From Chthonomonadaceae bacterium (lineage in GTDB: Bacteria > Armatimonadota > Chthonomonadetes > Chthonomonadales > Chthonomonadaceae), in contig DAIDKH010000005.1 in the NCBI GenBank assembly GCA_027450145.1, positions 1 through 64,000 of the forward strand: 64,000 nucleotides of DNA, written 5' to 3'. Each line of letters opens with the position of its first letter. The stretch's first letter is position 1. The notes beneath the pieces were generated by a model. The model had not been told where the DNA came from, ran no database searches, and saw only the letters and a list, made by a program, of their open reading frames with translations. A program made the position numbers and the translations under genes. Positions 35,210-45,197 of the stretch are shown here, piece after piece.

Positions 35210-35746
35210 ATGACTGCAACCGGTGCCTCCTCGCTGCCGGCGTGGATGCAGGGGTGGCGGGGTGCGACTATCTTCACGGGCATAATGGCGCTAAGTGCGC
35301 ATTGCGCCTTCCCACTTCCAGGTACTCCTGTGCCTGCAACAATGCAGGTGTTTACTGTCTTGCTGGCTGGGTTGATGTTGGGACCGACCTGGGGCGCCGT
35401 TTCCGCTGTGCAATATCTGGCTATCGGCTTATTGGGCCTACCAGTTTTTGCGCCCGGACCGCTGGGTGCGGCTGCCATTGCAGGAGCCACAGGGGGCTAT
35501 ATACTAGCGTTCCCAGTGGCTGCGCTAATTGCGGGTCTGGCACGGGGTCATAGCGAGAAGGCGATGGCAGCTTCTTCGGCAGCGGCCATTACGGTGATCT
35601 ATGCAATGGGCTGTGGATGGCTCGCTTTTACCTTCCATCCGCATCTCAACGCGCTGCAGGCTTTTGGCGCTGGGGCTGGCTGGTTCCTGGTATGGGATGC
35701 CGTTAAGGCCTGTGCTGCGATTGCTGTTGCGAAGTTTGTGCGCTGA
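35210..35746 (+). CDS. bioY: Biotin transporter BioY (S component)
   Basis: Membrane substrate-binding component of an ECF-type biotin importer, able to work with BioMN or a shared module. Six hydrophobic segments are seen. The BioY signatures are FPLPGTPVPATMQVFTVLLAG and GPTWGAVSAVQYLAIGLLGLPVFA with GATGGYILAF. ATG at 35210 with AAAAGG at 35198-35203 is preferred; a TTG at 35186 is possible. It is about 180 residues, normal for BioY. It sits between accC and mutS. No BioM or BioN gene is in the window. Biotin need suggests that at least one true biotin carrier exists elsewhere in the genome. Confidence 0.88.
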   Translation: MTATGASSLPAWMQGWRGATIFTGIMALSAHCAFPLPGTPVPATMQVFTVLLAGLMLGPTWGAVSAVQYLAIGLLGLPVFAPGPLGAAAIAGATGGYILAFPVAALIAGLARGHSEKAMAASSAAAITVIYAMGCGWLAFTFHPHLNALQAFGAGAGWFLVWDAVKACAAIAVAKFVR

Positions 35747-35758
35747 GAAGGACCGCCC

Positions 35759-38416
35759 GTGGCTGATTCTACCCAGGCTTCCACAACGATGCCGGTATCG
35801 GTGGATGACAACTATCCGGGCGGCACACCACTCCTAAAGCAGTATTTTGCTACGCGCCGCGAACATCCGGGAGTCATCCTGTTGATGCGGGTGGGGGATT
35901 TTTTTGAGGCATATGGGCCCGATGCTGAGACCATTGCCAGGCTGCTTCAAATTACGCTCACTGGCCGCGAGGACGGTGGCACGCGTATCCCAATGGCAGG
36001 TGTCCCTCATCACGCTGCCGAGCGGTACATCAGCCGGCTAATTGCGCGGGGCTGCCGCGTGGCACTCATGGATCAGGTGGAAGATCCCAAACTAGCAAAA
36101 GGACTCGTTAAGCGGCGAGTTACGCGCATCGTTACTCCGGGAACTGTGCTGGAAGACGCGATGCTCGATTCACGCAGCAATAACTATCTAGTAGCGGCAG
36201 TTATTGGTGATCCCGTTGCCGGTGTGAGCGTGGTTGATGTATCAACGGGCGAGTTTCTCACGACCGAAATTGATGGCGACCAGCGCCTCGAAAAGCTCCT
36301 CGAAGAGATCCTTCGCTTAAGCCCTGCTGAAGTAATTACTCCTGCGGACTGCGATGAAGGCTGGTTGGAGGCGCTACAAAGCGCCTTTCCTGCCACACTC
36401 GCACTAATTCCTGCTGAGCCTAAAGAGTTGGCAGGTGGCAGTAGAAATCTGCTCCTCAGCCACTTCGAGACGCAGTCGCTCCGGGGGTTCGGTTGCGATG
36501 AATACACCACTGGCATTGACGCCTGTGCACTTGTATTGCGTTACTTGAAGAAAAATCAGGCACAAGCCCTCAATCATATCAAAACGCTGTCCACTTACTC
36601 GACACGCGAGTTCATGACGCTCGACACTGCTGCACGGCGGCATTTGGAGATAACCACCCCCTTAGGCGACGGCGGACGCCAGCGGACACTGCTGGGCACG
36701 ATGGATGAGACCCTAACTTCCATGGGCGGCCGCATGCTGCGGCGCTGGCTGGAGGAGCCTCTGCTAGATTTGCAGCAAATCACCAATCGGCAGGATGTTG
36801 TAGAGGAACTGTATCGAAGTGTCATCACCCGAGGCGACATTCGTGAACTATTGCGTGGTATGGGTGATATTGAGCGCCTGGTTACACGATGCGCGGCCGG
36901 AATGGCAAATGCACGGGACCTTGTGGGTCTTAAGCTTGCGCTACAACGATTACCTGAGCTTGCAAGGGCGTTAGCGGACGTAAAATCGTTACAGCTAGCG
37001 ACATTGCAGCGTCAACTCGCGGTACAACCCGAGGTTTTGGACCGTATTGAACGCGCAATTGCCGAGGATCCCCCTGCTGGCCTACGTGAAGGTGGCCTGA
37101 TTCGCGCAGGGTACAGTGAGGAACTGGACCGGTTGAGGCAAATGGCGGCCGAGGGCCGCACATATATCGCAACACTAGAGACAGAGGAACGGACACGTAC
37201 TGGTATCCCCTCACTTAAGGTTGGCTATAACGCTGTGTTTGGCTATTACATAGAGGTTACCAGGGCTCACCTCTCGAAGGTACCGGAGCATTATATACGC
37301 AAACAGACTACTGCTGGAGCAGAGCGTTACATTACCCCTGATCTTAAAGAGTACGAAGCTAGAGTGCTTAATGCCGATGAAAAAGCCGTTGAGCTTGAGT
37401 ACGAGCTCTTTAACAACGTTCGTGAAAGAGTTGCAGCGGCTTCTGCAGAAGTACTTGCAAGTGCTCGCGCTGTGGCGGCGCTAGATGTGTTTGCTTCGCT
37501 GGCTGAATTAGCGGCGAGGTATCATTTCGTTCGCCCCGTTGTGAATGACAGCGACATTCTCCAGATTACTGCGGGCAGGCATCCCGTAATTGAGCGAATA
37601 AGCACTTTTGGTCCCTACATTCCTAACGACTGTAATATGAGCGATGACAGTCGACTGATCATCATAACAGGGCCAAACATGAGTGGAAAATCATCGTACC
37701 TAAGACAAACTGCGCTTATAGTGCTTCTCGCGCAGGTTGGTAGTTTTGTACCCGCTGACCAGGCAGTGGTGGGGGTGGTTGATCGCATTTTTACTCGCGT
37801 TGGTGCGCACGATGAGTTGGCAAGCGGACAGAGTACTTTTATGGTGGAGATGAACGAAACTGCCGCCATCCTTAACAATGCCGGACCCCGCAGCCTTGTG
37901 GTTTTAGACGAAATCGGGCGTGGAACCAGTACCTACGACGGTCTATCAATTGCGTGGGCAGTGGCAGAATACCTTGCGGAGGTGGGATGCAAGACGTTGT
38001 TTGCTACTCATTACCACCACCTTAATGAACTGGCGAATCATTTTGGCATGGTGAAAAATTACCGTGTCGCAGTTAAAGAACACGGTGACCGCATCGTTTG
38101 GCTACGTAAGCTTGTTCCGGGTGGCACAGATAAGAGCTACGGGATACAGGTGGCTAGAATGGCAGGTGTGCCATCCGAGGTGCTGGACCGTGCGGGGCAG
38201 GTTTTGCGCAGCCTGGAAAAAAATACCGCAGGGACCGCGCGTGGGGTACTGGCCGTAGAACCAACAACGGTAAAGAAGCAGCGGCTGCAGCTTACGCTGT
38301 TTGAACAGGAAAAGCACCCAATAATTGAAGAGCTGGAACAACTTGATATAAGCACGCTGTCGCCTATGGAAGCTCTCATGTTGTTAGACACCTGGAAACG
38401 GCGAACAGCCCTATGA
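35759..38416 (+). CDS. mutS: DNA mismatch repair protein MutS
   Basis: Recognises mispaired and looped-out bases and recruits the repair machinery. The N-terminal mismatch-binding domain has VGDFFEAYGPDA, the Phe-x-Glu motif of the MutS1 type. Connector, lever and clamp domains follow. The C-terminal ATPase carries GPNMSGKSSYLRQTA (Walker A, near residue 638), VVLDEIGRGTSTYDG (Walker B and signature) and ATHYHHLNEL. Length of 885 residues fits MutS1. The GTG start at 35759 follows AGAAGGA. Its end overlaps the convergent HD-GYP gene by six bases. No mutL gene is in the window. Confidence 0.95.
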   Translation: MADSTQASTTMPVSVDDNYPGGTPLLKQYFATRREHPGVILLMRVGDFFEAYGPDAETIARLLQITLTGREDGGTRIPMAGVPHHAAERYISRLIARGCRVALMDQVEDPKLAKGLVKRRVTRIVTPGTVLEDAMLDSRSNNYLVAAVIGDPVAGVSVVDVSTGEFLTTEIDGDQRLEKLLEEILRLSPAEVITPADCDEGWLEALQSAFPATLALIPAEPKELAGGSRNLLLSHFETQSLRGFGCDEYTTGIDACALVLRYLKKNQAQALNHIKTLSTYSTREFMTLDTAARRHLEITTPLGDGGRQRTLLGTMDETLTSMGGRMLRRWLEEPLLDLQQITNRQDVVEELYRSVITRGDIRELLRGMGDIERLVTRCAAGMANARDLVGLKLALQRLPELARALADVKSLQLATLQRQLAVQPEVLDRIERAIAEDPPAGLREGGLIRAGYSEELDRLRQMAAEGRTYIATLETEERTRTGIPSLKVGYNAVFGYYIEVTRAHLSKVPEHYIRKQTTAGAERYITPDLKEYEARVLNADEKAVELEYELFNNVRERVAAASAEVLASARAVAALDVFASLAELAARYHFVRPVVNDSDILQITAGRHPVIERISTFGPYIPNDCNMSDDSRLIIITGPNMSGKSSYLRQTALIVLLAQVGSFVPADQAVVGVVDRIFTRVGAHDELASGQSTFMVEMNETAAILNNAGPRSLVVLDEIGRGTSTYDGLSIAWAVAEYLAEVGCKTLFATHYHHLNELANHFGMVKNYRVAVKEHGDRIVWLRKLVPGGTDKSYGIQVARMAGVPSEVLDRAGQVLRSLEKNTAGTARGVLAVEPTTVKKQRLQLTLFEQEKHPIIEELEQLDISTLSPMEALMLLDTWKRRTAL

Positions 38417-40762
38417 ATTTGTTGGGGCCAGGTCACTGATATCCAGGCTTAAAAACAGGTCCACCAGGTTCGGATCGAAGTGAGAGCCCTTTTCGCTTGC
38501 CACAAACTGGCGTACTTGCTCTACACCCCAACTTTTGCGGTACGGCCTATCACTTCGCAATGCATCCCAAACGTCGGCCAGAGCGAATATACGTGCAGCA
38601 AGAGGAATTTGCTCACCCTGCAGTCGGCGAGGATAACCGGTACCATCCCAACGTTCGTGATGGCAATAGGGGATATCCAGTGCAGGCCTAAGGAAGGCGA
38701 TAGGCGATAGCATTTCGAATGCGTATTGGGCGTGGCGCCTCATAATCTCCCACTCTGCTGTATTGAGCGGACCGTCCTTTAGCAGTATGTTGTCTGGCAC
38801 GCCCAGTTTGCCAATATCATGAAGCAGCGCCCCTCGGCGTATGTGCACCAGGTCATGCTCTGGAACTCCATACCTTCGTGCCATTCTCAGGGTAATCTCG
38901 GTCACGCGATGGCTGTGCCCTTCTGTCTCTTTATCTCTAAGGTCGAGCGCACGTGACCACCCTTCAATGGTTTCATCATACGCCATGAGGAGTTCGAGAT
39001 TTGTGCGTTGCAGGTCATCGAATAGTGTTGCATTATCGATCGCAATAGCGGCTTGGCCGGTAAGCATTTCTAGAAATTTCAGCCACTCTGGCGCCACAGG
39101 TCGGGCGGTTGTATGATAGACCTCCAGCACGCCCTTTAGATGGCCCTTAGCTAGGAGCGGCGCAACATAGTAGCTTGCACCGTCGAAATCTACCACATCA
39201 TCGTCACCACGCGTAAGCATTCGGCGCTCATGTGCGGCGCGTCCAATTAGGCCGTCACCCAGTCGCCACGAGGTTTTGCCGTGATAAGGTAAGGCTCCTC
39301 GTTTACAAGCGTAGTCGATGGAATGGGTAATGGGGTTGTATAGGAGGATGTTCGCGCCATCCACGTCTAGTTGCGTCATTACCTGGTCTAGCACGACACT
39401 TAGCGTTAGGCGCAGATCCATCGACGAGTTAATAGCGATGTCGATGTTACGCAGTGCGCTCATCATCTGCAAATGGCGCTCCAGACCCTGTTGGGCCGCC
39501 TTGCGGTCCGTAATGTCGCGAATAACGATGACGATTTGTCGCGGGTTAAGAGGCATGATACGGGCCTCGCGCGACCGTACATTGTCACCGGAACCCGCAG
39601 AATATTCAAGCTCGCGCGGTTGTTTTGTTTGAAGTACCTCGTGAGCCATCTGCACAAGTTGAGCGCAGCCTAGGTCACCATCTAACGCCTGAAGGGAATC
39701 ACCCACGTGCAATTGGGCCGTGGATTGCGAACAGAGCGGGAAGCTTGCGGGTATTTGAATATCCAGTACTCGGAGGCTACTGTTGAGGCGAACGTAAACA
39801 TCGGGAAGCGATCCCAAAACCGCCTGCAATTCGGCAGTTTTGTCCTTTATTAACTTGTTGGCCTCGGCCTGTTCGGTTACGTCACGAGCGATGCCTACCA
39901 CACCAAGGACCTGTCCGTTGTCGCCGTAACATACGCTTTTGGTAGTCTGGAGGATTCGCTGGTCGCCGGCGATATTGGCTCGTTCCATGACTGTTTGTGA
40001 TAGGCCCGTCTCCAAGACCTCACGATCACTACGCATTATCGCCATTCCCGCTTCGGGACCCATAAGCGTGCAGTCGTCTTTACCCAAAATCCAGGACTCG
40101 CTGTGGCCAATTAGCTGAGCAGCAGCAGGGTTCACTGAGATATAGCGCCCATCAATATTCTTCACGAAGATTGCGTCTTTACTCGCCTGCACGAGCGCAT
40201 TGAGAATACCGTGTTCCAGTCGTAACGCATCCTCCATCCACTCGCGTTCCACCACTTCCCGCTCTAAGCGGAGGGTGCGGTTACGAAGCTCCAAGAGCGA
40301 TACGACCTGACTTGCCAAGGTGGTAAGAATTCGACGTTGGTTTTCGTTTAGTGTACGGGGAACGGTGTCTATAACACATAGCGCGCCGAGTTTGTGGCCG
40401 TTTGGTGTGATGAGGGGAGCGCCTGCGTAGAAGCGAACTCGTGGATCGCCGGTTACTAGAGGATTATCGATAAACCGACTGTCTAGCGCGGCATTAGTTA
40501 CTTCGAGGATGTCGTCGCCCAATATGGAATGAGCGCAGAAGGAAATTTCTCGCGGCGTTTCCGATAGCTTGAGACCATAAGCCGCTTTAAACCACTGACG
40601 ATCATGATCTACAAAGCTGACAAGCGAGATTGGCGTGTCACACAGAGAGGCTACCAGTTCTACAATCTGGTCATACCCGTCTTCAGGTAGTGTGTCTAAA
40701 ATGCCTAGATCTCGGAGTTCTCGTACGCGCTCGTTCTCATCATCTGGAACAGGATAGTTCAT
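38411..40762 (-). CDS. HD-GYP domain protein with GAF and PAS sensors (cyclic di-GMP phosphodiesterase)
   Basis: Soluble signalling protein of about 783 residues. Domain order: GAF (residues about 20-170, with ERVRELRDLGILDTLPE), PAS (190-310), a second PAS-like region (325-420), GAF (430-580) and HD-GYP (about 600-770). The HD site is LLHDIGKLGVPDNILLK, and HHERWDGTGYPRRLQGEQIP gives the GYP motif with its histidines, so c-di-GMP hydrolysis is expected. No membrane helix is seen. The ATG at 40762 is preferred over one 14 codons upstream because GGAGGCAGG stands before it. It is convergent with mutS. Ligands of the sensors are unknown. Confidence 0.9.
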   Translation of the reverse strand: MNYPVPDDENERVRELRDLGILDTLPEDGYDQIVELVASLCDTPISLVSFVDHDRQWFKAAYGLKLSETPREISFCAHSILGDDILEVTNAALDSRFIDNPLVTGDPRVRFYAGAPLITPNGHKLGALCVIDTVPRTLNENQRRILTTLASQVVSLLELRNRTLRLEREVVEREWMEDALRLEHGILNALVQASKDAIFVKNIDGRYISVNPAAAQLIGHSESWILGKDDCTLMGPEAGMAIMRSDREVLETGLSQTVMERANIAGDQRILQTTKSVCYGDNGQVLGVVGIARDVTEQAEANKLIKDKTAELQAVLGSLPDVYVRLNSSLRVLDIQIPASFPLCSQSTAQLHVGDSLQALDGDLGCAQLVQMAHEVLQTKQPRELEYSAGSGDNVRSREARIMPLNPRQIVIVIRDITDRKAAQQGLERHLQMMSALRNIDIAINSSMDLRLTLSVVLDQVMTQLDVDGANILLYNPITHSIDYACKRGALPYHGKTSWRLGDGLIGRAAHERRMLTRGDDDVVDFDGASYYVAPLLAKGHLKGVLEVYHTTARPVAPEWLKFLEMLTGQAAIAIDNATLFDDLQRTNLELLMAYDETIEGWSRALDLRDKETEGHSHRVTEITLRMARRYGVPEHDLVHIRRGALLHDIGKLGVPDNILLKDGPLNTAEWEIMRRHAQYAFEMLSPIAFLRPALDIPYCHHERWDGTGYPRRLQGEQIPLAARIFALADVWDALRSDRPYRKSWGVEQVRQFVASEKGSHFDPNLVDLFLSLDISDLAPTNS

Positions 40763-40893
40763 TATGTACCTGCCTCCAAGCCTGCACGTTAAACGATGGT
40801 GCAATCATGGTGCAAAGTGCATCAAGCCCGTAGGCTGGCATTTGCGTAACTAGACGATAGGTAATATCCTTTCATGAGGGGCTGAGGTCACGA

Positions 40894-40966
40894 TCGGGGT
40901 GACAGGACTCGAACCTGCGACATCTTGGTCCCAAACCAAGCACTCTACCAACTGAGCTACACCCCG
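40894..40966 (-). tRNA. tRNA-Pro, anticodon TGG
   Basis: The minus strand folds as a complete cloverleaf. Acceptor CGGGGTG pairs with CACCCCG, discriminator A. The D arm is GCTCAGTTGGTAGAGT. The anticodon arm CTTGG-TTTGGGA-CCAAG has anticodon TGG at 34-36, which reads CCA. The T arm contains GTTCGAGTC. CCA is not encoded. Confidence 0.93.
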
Positions 40967-40997
40967 TGGCAGGTCGCAGTAAAACGACCCGCAAGGT

Positions 40998-41026
40998 ATT
41001 ATGCAACTGAGACCCGAAAATGTCAA
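40998..41026 (-). promoter_or_regulatory. Promoter of the tRNA-Pro gene
   Basis: On the minus strand TTGACA (41021-41026) and CATAAT (40998-41003) are separated by 17 bases, 31 bases upstream of the mature tRNA 5' end. Confidence 0.7.
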
Positions 41027-41089
41027 GGATGTATTGAACGCAGTTTCCTCATCTTTCGCAAAAATGCGTATATCCTGAGGTTTATCACA

Positions 41090-42133
41090 GTGAATTCATC
41101 ATTCCGCTCAGACAGATGTGCATACTACCTGTTTAATCCAGGCACTACATTGGACGCTGCTAGCACCGAGCATGAGTATGTCATTCCTTTTAACCTAAAC
41201 CGCAAATACTCTGCTGCCGAAGTCATTCCTTCGTTCAACTTTGCTGGTGCTAAGGGAGTATCCGTGACCGCTTACTTGCAGGCGGTGGGTACAACTGCCA
41301 AATCACCATGGTTCAACATGGGAACTTGGATTTCGGACGGGGGTATTACGGTAAGCTCCTCGGCTGAATGCGACAATGGCAAATGGGGACACGTTGAAAC
41401 AGATACCGCTGTACTAACCGAGGATTTTTCTACGCTTACGCTGAAATTAGTTGCTAAAAGTTTGGCGAGGGAACCGCATCCTGTACTAAAGCAGGCAGGG
41501 TTATCCGTATATTGTACCGGTGCAATGGTTTGCCAAAGCGTGCACGTGCAGCCTGACAGCGTAGCGCGCATTCAGGTGCCCCTGCGTTCGCAACTAGAGT
41601 GGAAAGGTGGTCACGGCTGGTGCAGTCCCACCTCGTGCGGAATGGTTCTGGATTATTGGGCTACAATACTGGGCAATGACGGCCTTTCGGTTCCCACGCC
41701 GGTGATTGCGTCTCGCGTTTACGATGCTCTCTGGGGTGGAACGGGCAACTGGACGTTTAACATGGCATATATTGGCAGCCTGCCGCAAATGTCGGCCGTG
41801 GCACTACGCATTCAATCCGTCAGGTCATTGCAGTCTCTTCTCGCAAAACAGGTACCACCCATTGTTTCCTTATCGTACGCGACTTTGAAGCGCGAACAGC
41901 GCGCCAGTGACCCGGGACACTTAATGGTGGTCACCGGTATTACGGAGAACGGTGAGGTCATGCTCAACGATCCATATTTTAGCCCCGGCGATGAGGACGG
42001 AGGTAAGGTTGTCGCGCCGCTTTCCGTTTTCGACGAGGCCTGGAAACGGAGCAAGCGGCTGATATATCTTATTGTGCCGCAAGATTCGTTGTTATCCGCT
42101 CTTGACGACTGCTTAGGGGCCGATAATGCCTGA
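41090..42133 (+). CDS. C39-like cysteine protease
   Basis: Papain-fold peptidase of the C39_2 type. The N-terminal half (residues 1-155) looks like a beta-rich accessory domain. The protease half has the nucleophile in GHGWCSPTSCGMVLDYW (Cys178), His277 in PGHLMVVTGI and Asp294 in MLNDPYF, a full catalytic set. It has no signal peptide or membrane helix, unlike bacteriocin-processing C39 peptidases, so it probably acts inside the cell. The GTG at 41090 is chosen with CTGAGG at 41075-41080; an upstream open frame would run into the tRNA. It overlaps the STAND ATPase gene by eight bases. Its substrate is unknown. Confidence 0.75.
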   Translation: MNSSFRSDRCAYYLFNPGTTLDAASTEHEYVIPFNLNRKYSAAEVIPSFNFAGAKGVSVTAYLQAVGTTAKSPWFNMGTWISDGGITVSSSAECDNGKWGHVETDTAVLTEDFSTLTLKLVAKSLAREPHPVLKQAGLSVYCTGAMVCQSVHVQPDSVARIQVPLRSQLEWKGGHGWCSPTSCGMVLDYWATILGNDGLSVPTPVIASRVYDALWGGTGNWTFNMAYIGSLPQMSAVALRIQSVRSLQSLLAKQVPPIVSLSYATLKREQRASDPGHLMVVTGITENGEVMLNDPYFSPGDEDGGKVVAPLSVFDEAWKRSKRLIYLIVPQDSLLSALDDCLGADNA

Positions 42134-45038
42134 GCTTATCACCGTGGTGATGGCAGACGTGCCAAATAGTGCACTATTATGGGAACACAATTTTCAGAAT
42201 ATGGTGCATGCTGTCAATTGCTACGAGTCTATGGCACTACGAAGCACCGCTGACCACGGCGGGCGTGTTTTAAAGTCACACGGTGAGAACGACGGGCTGT
42301 TCTTGGTTTTTACCAGCGCTTTACAGGCAGCTCGGTGTGCTGTGGAATTGCAAAATGCGCTAACATCGCAACCGTGGGCACAAGAGCTTCCCTTTGAAGT
42401 GCGAATGGCAATTCATTGCGGTGAGGCCCAGTTTCGTGATGGTGACTATTTTGGCCCGACTGTAAACCGATGTGCCCGGTTGCGGGGAGCGGCACAGGGT
42501 GGTCAGATTTTGGTTTCTGGGGCAGTGGCGGCACTCATTAGTGAGCAACTGCCTTCCGACCAAGCACTCATCAGCTTGGGGTACGTAAGCCTGAAGGATT
42601 TGCGCACCGAGGAGGTGTGGCAGCTATGGGCGCCGGGCCTGCCAACCCATTTTGCAGGTAAGCCTGTAGGCGGTACCGAAGACCGCACAAATCTCCCCCG
42701 GTCGGCCACCTCGTTCATTGGCCGAAATAGCGAGGCAGCGAAGGTTCGTGAGCTTATACAGCGGTCGAGAATGGTGACACTGGTGGGTACTGGTGGAACT
42801 GGAAAAACCCGCTTAGCGCTTCACGTTGCCACAGAGATTACCGGCTGGTTTCCAGATGGCGTGTGGCTTTCTGAATTCGCTTCGGTTACTGACGCCTCGA
42901 TATTGATACAGTCAATCATGACATCGATTGGGCTGAAAGCCTCGGGTAGTGGAGCACTGGAGCAATCGCTCATTTCCAGCATTGGCAACCGCAGTTTGCT
43001 CATGGTTTGGGACAATTGCGAGCATATCATTGATACCTGCGCAAAGTTGACCGAGCGCCTGTTGGGGGCATGTCCGAACCTTAAGATACTTTGCACCAGC
43101 CGCGAACCACTCAAGGTTCCGGGAGAGATGACCATTAGAGTTTCTGGCCTTAAGCTGCCGGACAAATCTAGTGACTACAATCCAATCGAGCGTTTAAGCG
43201 AGGCCCTCGTGTTGTTCGAGGAGAGGGCTCAGGCCGTGCGGCCGGGATTTTGTATCACCTCGGAGAACTATAGTACCATTTCAGAAATATGCCGGCGGCT
43301 CGATGGGATTCCCCTGGCGATTGAGCTCGCTGCGGCACGAATTCGTGCAATGGGACCGGAGCAAATTGCTACGCGGCTTGGAGATAGGTTTCGATTGCTA
43401 AAAGGAAACAGCAGGACCTCTCTTCCTCATCACCAAACACTTCGGGCGCTTATAGATTGGAGCTACAACCTGCTCTCGAGCAGTGAGCGAACCATGTTGT
43501 TGCGTCTGTGCGTGTTCGCGGGTAGTTGGCATATTTCTGCAGCTGAGTCTATTTGCAGTTCCGCGGACTCACCGGAAATCGACGTCCTGGATCTCGTACT
43601 CTCGCTAACCGAGAAAAGTTTGGTGGTCTGCACAGAAGACTCAGGACGCTACCAGTTGCTCGAGACTATTAGGCAGTACGCCGTAGATCGTCTATCTGAG
43701 GAATGCAGCGCTCAAGACGTTCATCAACTGCGCATACGGCATGCAAAATGGTACGGCACCCAGGTTCAGGAGGCGCAGGGCGTGGCCATTCGCGCACATG
43801 ACGCAAACGCCTGGCTCTCTCTCGACAGCGACTATGACAACATTCGGGCAGCCTTGGAATTTTCCACCGGCTCGACGGCGTCAGAAGATTTTTCGGGTGC
43901 GGTCAACATTGCGGTTGCGTTGGTTCCATATTGGCAAAGCCGTTACCTTGTAAATGAAGGACGTAATTATTGTGAGCGCCTGCTCACTAGTGCTCAGAAA
44001 CTTGGAGTGAGAGCCCTGCTTAGCGGGCTTCTGGTAGCGTATAGCACGCTCTGCTGGAGCCAAAGTGACTACAATCACGCTAAGCAACTCGCAACGGAAG
44101 CGAGGGATATCGCACTAGAGCAGAATTCTGCACATGATGAAGCTACAGCGCTCTACACTCTAGGTCTCGTGACTTCAGATCTGAGCGACTTCGACGAAGC
44201 ACGAAGACTGTTTGCAAGTTGCCTAGCAATATATCAGCGATTGGGAGACCGTGAGGGAATTGCAAGATCCGTTTGCTGCCTTGGTTACTGTGCATTTGAA
44301 ACCGGCGATTACGAGGAGGCACGCCGACTGACCGAACAGGGTATTGACCTGCAGACGGAATTGGGCATGGTACCGGCTTACACGCGCAATACTCTTGGCA
44401 CTATACTTGAAACTCTAGGTGATTTTAATGGGGCCATAGAACAGTACAACCTAAGTTACGACTGGTTTAAGGCGACCCACCATGAGCGCGGAACCGCTCA
44501 CAGTCTACACTCCATTGGAAGCCTGCTAATCAAGACAGGTGATTTACATGAGGGACTCAGCCATCTAAGGCGCAGTGCCGCCATATTCAGGGCACTTGGC
44601 GACGTACATTCTGAGGTAGTAGTTAGAATGGATACTGCCGGTGCATTGGTGGGTAACGATTTACCTCAGGAAGCCTTAAGCGTATCGAGGGAGTGTATTG
44701 CACTCTGCTGCCAACTTGGTAGCGTGCTCACGTCTCTGCGCGCTATCCGTCAGCATGCCAGTGCATTGCAGGCTAACGGCCGGCTCGTTGAGGCAGCATT
44801 CCTTGCATTGTATGCTAATGAAAAACTCGTTGCGTTGAATGTATTGAACACGGACCGCGAGGAATTTGAGCTCGACGAGACTTTCCGTGCGGCGATGTCA
44901 ACAATCTCCGGCACTCAGTTGTCCAGTTTACGCCGCCGCATCACTGATCTTGACATCGAGTCAATGCTAATAATAATCCGTGACCATGACATCGAACGCA
45001 ATTTAGGTATTCACACGGCGCCAGGACGAGACGAATAG
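42126..45038 (+). CDS. Cyclase-like/STAND ATPase/TPR signalling protein
   Basis: Three-part protein of 970 residues. Residues about 1-165 form a class III nucleotide cyclase-like domain: Asp11 in VMADVPNSA, Asp56 in HGENDGLFLVF (metal-type positions) and FGPTVNRCARLRGAAQGGQIL, so activity is possible. Residues about 195-520 are a STAND (NB-ARC) ATPase with Walker A GTGGTGKT at 221-228, MVWDNCEH as Walker B and GIPLAIELAAAR. Residues from about 600 on are TPR-like helical repeats, for example ALYTLGLVTSDLSDFDEARRLF. There is no LuxR helix-turn-helix. It overlaps the C39-like protease gene by eight bases, so the two are coupled. Confidence 0.85.
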   Translation: MPELITVVMADVPNSALLWEHNFQNMVHAVNCYESMALRSTADHGGRVLKSHGENDGLFLVFTSALQAARCAVELQNALTSQPWAQELPFEVRMAIHCGEAQFRDGDYFGPTVNRCARLRGAAQGGQILVSGAVAALISEQLPSDQALISLGYVSLKDLRTEEVWQLWAPGLPTHFAGKPVGGTEDRTNLPRSATSFIGRNSEAAKVRELIQRSRMVTLVGTGGTGKTRLALHVATEITGWFPDGVWLSEFASVTDASILIQSIMTSIGLKASGSGALEQSLISSIGNRSLLMVWDNCEHIIDTCAKLTERLLGACPNLKILCTSREPLKVPGEMTIRVSGLKLPDKSSDYNPIERLSEALVLFEERAQAVRPGFCITSENYSTISEICRRLDGIPLAIELAAARIRAMGPEQIATRLGDRFRLLKGNSRTSLPHHQTLRALIDWSYNLLSSSERTMLLRLCVFAGSWHISAAESICSSADSPEIDVLDLVLSLTEKSLVVCTEDSGRYQLLETIRQYAVDRLSEECSAQDVHQLRIRHAKWYGTQVQEAQGVAIRAHDANAWLSLDSDYDNIRAALEFSTGSTASEDFSGAVNIAVALVPYWQSRYLVNEGRNYCERLLTSAQKLGVRALLSGLLVAYSTLCWSQSDYNHAKQLATEARDIALEQNSAHDEATALYTLGLVTSDLSDFDEARRLFASCLAIYQRLGDREGIARSVCCLGYCAFETGDYEEARRLTEQGIDLQTELGMVPAYTRNTLGTILETLGDFNGAIEQYNLSYDWFKATHHERGTAHSLHSIGSLLIKTGDLHEGLSHLRRSAAIFRALGDVHSEVVVRMDTAGALVGNDLPQEALSVSRECIALCCQLGSVLTSLRAIRQHASALQANGRLVEAAFLALYANEKLVALNVLNTDREEFELDETFRAAMSTISGTQLSSLRRRITDLDIESMLIIIRDHDIERNLGIHTAPGRDE

Positions 45039-45197
45039 ACGAATGGACGGCTGCTGAACCTGTTCACACACCGCTGTTGCTTAGCTATGTGCAGCTCTTG
45101 TTTCTGCCAACAAGCGCGGCCTTGCGCATAACCCGCTCCTTACGTCATAATGACGCCGAACTAAATCTGTGGTGAATGGGTGTTTTGGAGACAATCA

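Noticed and set aside
40925-41089. In-frame upstream extension of the C39-like protease
   Set aside because: It overlaps the tRNA-Pro gene and its promoter on the other strand; the GTG at 41090 has a good ribosome binding site.
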